Shown piece after piece: positions 58,975 through 64,000 of a DNA stretch of 64,000 nt (positions are counted from its first letter, which is position 1; each line of letters begins with the position of its first letter). This DNA comes from Prochlorococcus sp. AG-315-D17 (GTDB taxonomy: Bacteria > Cyanobacteriota > Cyanobacteriia > PCC-6307 > Cyanobiaceae): contig QBWD01000002.1 of the NCBI GenBank assembly GCA_003283685.1, positions 8,972-72,971 of the forward strand, given 5' to 3'. Made by a program: the position numbers and the translations under genes. The notes beneath the pieces were generated by a model, which worked only from the letters and a program-made list of their open reading frames with translations, ran no database searches and was not told where the DNA came from.

Positions 58975-59454
58975 ATGCAGTGCCCATCATGTCAAAACAC
59001 AGATAGCCGAGTTCTTGAATCTCGTTCGGCTGATACTGGAAGAAGTGTAAGAAGAAGAAGAGAGTGCTTACATTGTGATTTCCGGTTCACAACTTACGAA
59101 AGAGTAGAAACAAGTCCCATAACAGTGATAAAACGAAATGGGTCCAAAGAATTATTTAGTCGAAGTAAAATAATTAATGGATTAAATCGAGCATGTGAAA
59201 AAACACTTTTAAGTACTGAAAAAATTGCTCTAATCGTTGATGATATTGAAATTAAGCTCCAACAAAACATTTCCAAAGAAACTAAAAGTATTGAAATTGG
59301 AGAGATGGTTCTAACACATCTTAAAAATCTGAATGAGGTCGCATATATAAGATTCGCCTCTGTATATCGGAAATTTCATGGAATTAGCGATTTCATTGAG
59401 ACGCTTGACTCCTTAAAGCCTTTAGATAAGGGTCAATTAGCAACAGTTCTTTAA
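58975..59454 (+). CDS. nrdR: Transcriptional repressor NrdR
   Basis: An ATP-cone and zinc-ribbon repressor of ribonucleotide reductase genes. The 159-residue product has the zinc ligands C3, C6, C31 and C34 in [14 protein letters not shown] and ECLHCDFRF, the hallmark RRRRE, then an ATP-cone from about 48 ([20 protein letters not shown]). It is probably transcribed alone. No NrdR box is obvious within this window. Confidence 0.95.
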   Translation: MQCPSCQNTDSRVLESRSADTGRSVRRRRECLHCDFRFTTYERVETSPITVIKRNGSKELFSRSKIINGLNRACEKTLLSTEKIALIVDDIEIKLQQNISKETKSIEIGEMVLTHLKNLNEVAYIRFASVYRKFHGISDFIETLDSLKPLDKGQLATVL

Positions 59455-59558
59455 AGTAGAACGGCTTATCTGTAAAGTAGAAGACTAACTCAATAAGGTC
59501 GGCGGGCCCTATTGTTTTTCTTTCGCTCTGTCACTAAAAGACAGACCGCCAATTAAGC

Positions 59559-60665
59559 ATGTCAGAGACCCCTTCAGATACAGCTCAAGAGAGTCAAGAA
59601 CAAGATAACTCAATAACTGAGGCAAATATCTCAAACACTGAGAACTCAGAAACTGAAGATAATTCTATTAATGAATTAATAGAAGAAGATATTCCTAAAG
59701 ATGTTCCTACTGCCGATGATCCTAGAAGCAGAGTCAACAAGAAAGATTTAGAAAGTGCAGGTTTCACCCTTGATGAGTTTGCCTCTCTATTAAGCAAATA
59801 TGATTACAACTTCAAGCCTGGTGACATAGTCAATGGCACTGTTTTTGGGCTCGAGTCAAAAGGAGCAATGATTGACATAGGGGCCAAAACAGCAGCTTTT
59901 ATGCCTATGCAAGAAGTTTCTATAAATAGAGTAGAGGGGTTAAGCGATGTACTGCAACCATCAGAAATCAGAGAATTCTTCATAATGAGTGAAGAGAATG
60001 AAGACGGTCAATTATCTCTCTCCATTAGAAGAATTGAATATCAACGTGCTTGGGAGAGAGTAAGACAATTACAAAAAGAAGATGCGACTATTTATTCTGA
60101 GGTTTTTGCTACAAATAGAGGAGGAGCACTTGTTCGTGTAGAAGGACTTAGAGGCTTCATTCCTGGATCGCACATAAGTACTAGGAAAGCAAAAGAAGAA
60201 CTTGTTGCTGATTTTCTTCCATTGAAATTCTTAGAAGTCGACGAAGAACGAAACAGGCTTGTACTAAGCCATAGAAGAGCTCTAGTTGAAAGAAAAATGA
60301 ATCGTCTTGAAGTTGGAGAAGTTGTTGTAGGAGCTGTTAGAGGCATTAAACCATATGGAGCATTTATAGATATCGGAGGAGTTAGCGGTCTTCTACATAT
60401 TTCCGAAATAAGCCATGAACATATCGAGACACCTCACTCAGTTCTTAATGTTAATGACCAAATGAAAGTGATGATAATAGACCTTGATGCAGAGAGAGGA
60501 AGGATTTCCCTATCAACAAAAGCACTAGAACCTGAACCTGGAGATATGTTGACTGACCCTCAGAAAGTTTTCGATAAAGCAGAAGAAATGGCAGCTAGAT
60601 ATAAGCAAATGCTTCTTGAACAAGCTGAAGAAGGAGAAGATCCCATCGCAGTTATGACAATTTAA
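59559..60665 (+). CDS. rpsA: 30S ribosomal protein S1 homologue
   Basis: A 368-residue protein with an acidic, Ser/Glu-rich N-terminal 80 residues and three S1 RNA-binding domains at about 85-155 (FKPGDIVNGTVFGLESKGAM), 178-240 (YSEVFATNRGGALVRVEGLR) and 250-325 (LEVGEVVVGAVRGIKPYGAF, IDIGGVSGLLHISEIS). This is the three-domain cyanobacterial S1 type (Rps1A/Nbp1). It helps mRNA binding to the 30S subunit. A HAD-family gene follows 17 bases later. Confidence 0.93.
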   Translation: MSETPSDTAQESQEQDNSITEANISNTENSETEDNSINELIEEDIPKDVPTADDPRSRVNKKDLESAGFTLDEFASLLSKYDYNFKPGDIVNGTVFGLESKGAMIDIGAKTAAFMPMQEVSINRVEGLSDVLQPSEIREFFIMSEENEDGQLSLSIRRIEYQRAWERVRQLQKEDATIYSEVFATNRGGALVRVEGLRGFIPGSHISTRKAKEELVADFLPLKFLEVDEERNRLVLSHRRALVERKMNRLEVGEVVVGAVRGIKPYGAFIDIGGVSGLLHISEISHEHIETPHSVLNVNDQMKVMIIDLDAERGRISLSTKALEPEPGDMLTDPQKVFDKAEEMAARYKQMLLEQAEEGEDPIAVMTI

Positions 60666-60682
60666 ATTATTCATCTTTTTGG

Positions 60683-61462
60683 ATGGCAGAACTTCATCTA
60701 GGAGATAATTTTATTGGTTCTATCCAAGGAGTCATATTTGATAAAGATGGCACACTATCTAATAGTGAATATTATCTAGCAGAAATTGCTAAAACTCGAA
60801 TTGAGTTTTCAGTTAAAAAGTTTATTGATTTAAGAATCAATAAACTAAAAATATTAATTCTTAAAAAATTACTTTTGTCTCTTTACGGATTAAAAAGTTA
60901 TGGACTTTCAGCAAATACAATTATGGCAATTGCATCCAGAGAACAAAATATTATTTCAACAGCGACAATATTTAATTTATTTGAATTTAATTGGAGTAAA
61001 TCAATTGAAATGAGCCAACAAATTTTTGATGAGGTGGATATATCTCTTTCTAATAAGAAAACATACTCACAATTTCAAAAACCTCTCACTGCTGGAGCAT
61101 TTGATTTTTTAATTTCCCTCAAAGAAAAAGGAGTTAATCTTGCCTTAATGACAAATGATACAAAGAATGGAGTTGAAGAATTTATTTCCTCAAACAAATT
61201 ACAAGGATTATTTCATTATCTTTGGAGTGCTGAATGTCAGCCCTCTAAACCTAATCCAAGGGCAGTTATAGAACTTTGCAAAAGAATTAATTTAAAACCA
61301 GCAGAATGTGCTCTTATTTCTGATGCTGATACTGATTTGCAAATGGCTAAAAAAGCCAAAATACCATTAGCAATAGGTTATGTCGGTGGCTGGGTAAATC
61401 CTCCCATACTTGAAGAACATCAGTTTATTCTGAGAAATTGGGATGAATTAAAAGTTCAGTGA
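60683..61462 (+). CDS. HAD-superfamily phosphatase
   Basis: A 259-residue hydrolase related to phosphoglycolate phosphatases. Motif I is GVIFDKDGTLSNSEYY, motif II MTNDTKNGVEEF, motif III KPNPRAVIELC and motif IV LISDADTDLQMAKKA. The helical cap is large (about 30-110). The substrate is not evident. It lies between the S1 and metK genes, probably in one transcript. Confidence 0.85.
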   Translation: MAELHLGDNFIGSIQGVIFDKDGTLSNSEYYLAEIAKTRIEFSVKKFIDLRINKLKILILKKLLLSLYGLKSYGLSANTIMAIASREQNIISTATIFNLFEFNWSKSIEMSQQIFDEVDISLSNKKTYSQFQKPLTAGAFDFLISLKEKGVNLALMTNDTKNGVEEFISSNKLQGLFHYLWSAECQPSKPNPRAVIELCKRINLKPAECALISDADTDLQMAKKAKIPLAIGYVGGWVNPPILEEHQFILRNWDELKVQ

Positions 61463-61495
61463 AGCAACTAAAATAAAATTCAATTCATATTTCCA

Positions 61496-62725
61496 ATGAG
61501 TAAATACGTATTTACTTCTGAATCGGTAACAGAAGGTCATCCCGACAAAGTTTGCGATCAAATAAGTGATGCCATTTTGGATGCTCTATTAACTGTGGAT
61601 CCAACTAGCAGGGTTGCATGTGAAGCCGTTGTCAATACAGGATTATGCCTGATAACAGGAGAAATAACCTCAAAAGCAGAGGTAGACTTCAACAAACTTG
61701 TAAGAGAAGTAATTAAACAAATCGGATATGAAGGATCAAATGCGGGTGGTTTTGATGCAAATAGTTGTGCAGTCTTAATAGCACTTGATCAACAATCAGC
61801 AGATATTGCTCAAGGGGTAAATGAAGCAGAAGACCACTCGAAAGATCCTTTAGATCAGGTTGGAGCTGGAGATCAAGGCATTATGTTTGGATTTGCATGC
61901 AATGAGACCCCTGAGCTCATGCCTTTACCAATCAGTCTTGCGCATCGATTAGCAAGAAGATTGGCAATAGTGAGGCATGAAGGAATACTTGACTATCTTC
62001 TACCTGATGGGAAAACTCAAGTGAGTGTCTCATATGAAAATGGTATTCCATCATCAATAGATACGATACTCATATCAACTCAACACAAACCTGAAATTGA
62101 GGGAATTACTCTCGAACAAGAAATCCAGCAAAAGATTGCAAAAGATCTATGGGAGCATGTCGTGGAACCTTCGACAGAAGACTTAAACCTAAAACCATCC
62201 AAAAAATCAACTAGATTTTTAGTAAATCCGACAGGCAAGTTTGTTATAGGTGGGCCCCAAGGAGATGCAGGACTCACTGGACGAAAAATAATCGTTGACA
62301 CATATGGTGGATATGCTCGTCACGGAGGTGGCGCTTTCTCCGGCAAGGACCCTACAAAAGTAGATAGATCTGCAGCTTATGCAGCAAGATTTGTCGCCAA
62401 AGCTTTAGTAGAGGCAAATCTTGCAAAAAAAGTAGAAGTCCAATTAAGTTATGCAATTGGTGTAGCTAAACCAGTCTCAATACTTGTGGAGTCTTATGGT
62501 ACAGGAAAAGTTTCAGATTCTGAATTAACACAAATCGTTCAAAAACATTTTGATTTAAGACCCAGTGCAATTATTAAATCATTCAATCTGCAAAATCTCC
62601 CAAGTCTCAACGGAGGAAATTTTTATAGAAATATAGCTGCATATGGACACTTTGGAAGAACTGATGTTGATCTTCCTTGGGAGGACGTTTCAGTTAAAGC
62701 TAAAGAATTAAGATGTCTAGTCTAG
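61496..62725 (+). CDS. metK: S-adenosylmethionine synthetase
   Basis: Makes SAM from methionine and ATP. The 409-residue product has the canonical motifs [40 protein letters not shown] and the phosphate loop [30 protein letters not shown] and the C-terminal [13 protein letters not shown] are typical. It supplies SAM to the queA, prmC and cobI products and links to the methionine genes at 4-8 kb. A kinase gene follows 10 bases later. Confidence 0.98.
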   Translation: MSKYVFTSESVTEGHPDKVCDQISDAILDALLTVDPTSRVACEAVVNTGLCLITGEITSKAEVDFNKLVREVIKQIGYEGSNAGGFDANSCAVLIALDQQSADIAQGVNEAEDHSKDPLDQVGAGDQGIMFGFACNETPELMPLPISLAHRLARRLAIVRHEGILDYLLPDGKTQVSVSYENGIPSSIDTILISTQHKPEIEGITLEQEIQQKIAKDLWEHVVEPSTEDLNLKPSKKSTRFLVNPTGKFVIGGPQGDAGLTGRKIIVDTYGGYARHGGGAFSGKDPTKVDRSAAYAARFVAKALVEANLAKKVEVQLSYAIGVAKPVSILVESYGTGKVSDSELTQIVQKHFDLRPSAIIKSFNLQNLPSLNGGNFYRNIAAYGHFGRTDVDLPWEDVSVKAKELRCLV

Positions 62726-62735
62726 AAAATCTCAA

Positions 62736-63980
62736 TTGAGTTTAATGCTAAATAATCAACTTTCCCTTGGAATAGATCTAGGTTCTTCAGGGGTAAGAAT
62801 TGCAGTAATCAATAATAAAAGAGATTTATTGCATACTTCTTCTATGCAATATTCAAGAAATCTAGAGGAATGGGAAGACTGGATAGAATGTTGCTTAAGA
62901 TTAATAATAGATATACCTATAGAACTCAAAAAGAAGTTAATAACATGTGCTATTGCAGGAACATCTGGAACACTACTTGCATGCAAAGATAATGGAAAAC
63001 CTTTAGGAAAAGCCCTACCTTATTACTTATCATTTCCTGAACATTTAAACGAAATTTCTAGACTCTTTATCAAAGAATGTCCAGGTTTAAGTTCAAGTTC
63101 AAGTGTCGCTAGAGCTCTAAGGCTAACAAGTATATTTGGCAATGAATTAATTTTAAGGCACCAAGCTGATTGGATAAGTGGGTGGCTTTTAAATAATTGG
63201 AATTATGGAGAAGAAGGTAACAATCTAAGAATGGGTTGGGACATTTCTAAGAGTTCATGGCCTAAGACTTTTGAGAACTTAAGATGGAAAAAGAGCTTAC
63301 CTAAAATCATGCCTTCGGGCTCAATACTTGGAAATATTTCTACACAAATAGCAACTAGATTAAACCTGCCTAAATCTCTTAAAATAGTAGCAGGAACAAC
63401 AGATTCTAATGCAGGTGTTTTAGCTACTTTCGCTAAAGAAAGTGAAGGAATAACGATACTTGGAAGTACAATTGTTATTAAAAAATTTGTTAATAGTCCA
63501 ATTGAAGGAAAAGGAATTTCAAATCACAAATTATCAGGTCATTGGTTATGTGGTGGCGCTTCAAACTCAGGAGGTTCGATACTTCTAAAATTCTTTAATA
63601 AAGAAGAGATTAAAGAATTAAGTAAACAAATAAACCCACTTTTCCCTAGTGGAATAGATCTAATACCTCTATCCTCAAAAGGAGAACGTTTTCCTGTGGA
63701 TGATCCAAACTTAAAGCCAAAACTGGGTCCTAGACCTGTAAGTGACTCACTTTACTTACATGCCTTACTTGAGGGATTAGCAAAAATTGAGGCAACCTGT
63801 TGGCAGAAATTAAATGAATTTGGAGTTGAGCTACCAAGTCAAATCATCACTATTGGAGGGGGAGCAAAAAATGTTATATGGAAGAAAATAAGAGAAAGAG
63901 AAATAGGAATCCCCATAAAGATTTGCAACAGGCCTCCTGCCATGGGAGTAGCAAGCATAGGTTTAAAGAGTCATTCATAA
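62736..63980 (+). CDS. FGGY-family carbohydrate kinase, D-ribulose kinase-like
   Basis: A sugar kinase of 414 residues with the ASKHA fold: phosphate-1 loop LGIDLGSSGVRIAVIN at the N-terminus, CAIAGTSGTLLACKDNGKPL, the adenosine motif AGTTDSNAGVLATFAKESEG and ITIGGGAKNVIWKKI near the C-terminus. It is shorter than bacterial xylulokinases (about 490 residues) and resembles the cyanobacterial and plant-plastid group shown to act on D-ribulose. TTG 62736 or ATG 62745 may be the start. Confidence 0.82.
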   Translation: MSLMLNNQLSLGIDLGSSGVRIAVINNKRDLLHTSSMQYSRNLEEWEDWIECCLRLIIDIPIELKKKLITCAIAGTSGTLLACKDNGKPLGKALPYYLSFPEHLNEISRLFIKECPGLSSSSSVARALRLTSIFGNELILRHQADWISGWLLNNWNYGEEGNNLRMGWDISKSSWPKTFENLRWKKSLPKIMPSGSILGNISTQIATRLNLPKSLKIVAGTTDSNAGVLATFAKESEGITILGSTIVIKKFVNSPIEGKGISNHKLSGHWLCGGASNSGGSILLKFFNKEEIKELSKQINPLFPSGIDLIPLSSKGERFPVDDPNLKPKLGPRPVSDSLYLHALLEGLAKIEATCWQKLNEFGVELPSQIITIGGGAKNVIWKKIREREIGIPIKICNRPPAMGVASIGLKSHS

Positions 63981-64000
63981 AAGCAACACATAAAGTCCTT

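Overview
The window is a stretch of an AT-rich, gene-dense picocyanobacterial chromosome, almost certainly a low-light type Prochlorococcus. The evidence is photosystem and cytochrome b6f genes (psbB, psbT, psbM, psaE, petB, petD, ctpA), marine-picocyanobacterial families (pipX, a DUF1651 protein, DUF4278, DUF3721-like proteins), a single rRNA operon with tRNA-Ile and tRNA-Ala in the spacer, and many very small genes. The clade is an inference from base composition and gene style; no search could be run.

Layout. 0-4 kb: rpsD, then a loose region of very small genes, mostly on the minus strand and overlapping each other. 4-10.5 kb: sulfur amino acid genes (two trans-sulfuration PLP enzymes and cysK), queA, and the pyruvate dehydrogenase E2 gene. 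10.6-18.4 kb: a YlqD-like protein, acyl-ACP synthetase, lipB, the ribosome hibernation factor gene lrtA/hpf, deoC, recO, a lipid-type glycosyltransferase and proC. 17.5-22.3 kb: a minus-strand cluster der, ecfT-like, pipX, pipY(yggS), sepF, proC. 22.6-25.7 kb: dusB, cobI, miaE, aroQ, tRNA-Tyr, tRNA-Thr. 26-28.9 kb: a small gene pair, then a divergent pair of a cobalamin-riboswitch-controlled HupE-type permease and a His-rich porin. 28.9-35.9 kb: a sparsely coding accessory region with a Yfr2-type ncRNA, several other hairpins, tiny membrane proteins, a cluster of glycine-repeat and DUF3721-like proteins, a decayed tRNA, a HAD phosphatase, a glutamine-riboswitch-like element in front of a 33-residue DUF4278 protein, and a VTT-domain membrane protein. 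36-40.9 kb: aldehyde dehydrogenase, a LysM protein, a conserved hypothetical, psaE and mutM. 40.9-46.1 kb: the rRNA operon on the minus strand. 46.8-54.2 kb: GH100 invertase, petBD, ctpA, an HD hydrolase, minCDE, tRNA-Thr. 54.3-64 kb: tsaC-like, prmC, thioesterase, psbM, psbB, psbT, nrdR, a ribosomal protein S1 homologue, a HAD phosphatase, metK and an FGGY sugar kinase.

Functional links. cysK, the trans-sulfuration pair and metK cover cysteine, methionine and SAM supply. cobI, the HupE permease under a B12 riboswitch and possibly the EcfT-like protein point to cobalt and cobalamin economy. pipX-pipY and a glutamine-sensing RNA are nitrogen-status elements. minCDE with sepF covers division-site control.

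The least explained parts are the RNA-rich stretch at 29.59-29.92 kb, the decapeptide-repeat/DUF3721 cluster at 31.3-32.3 kb, and the chain of tiny overlapping genes at 1.1-2.3 kb, one of which carries an in-frame TGA.
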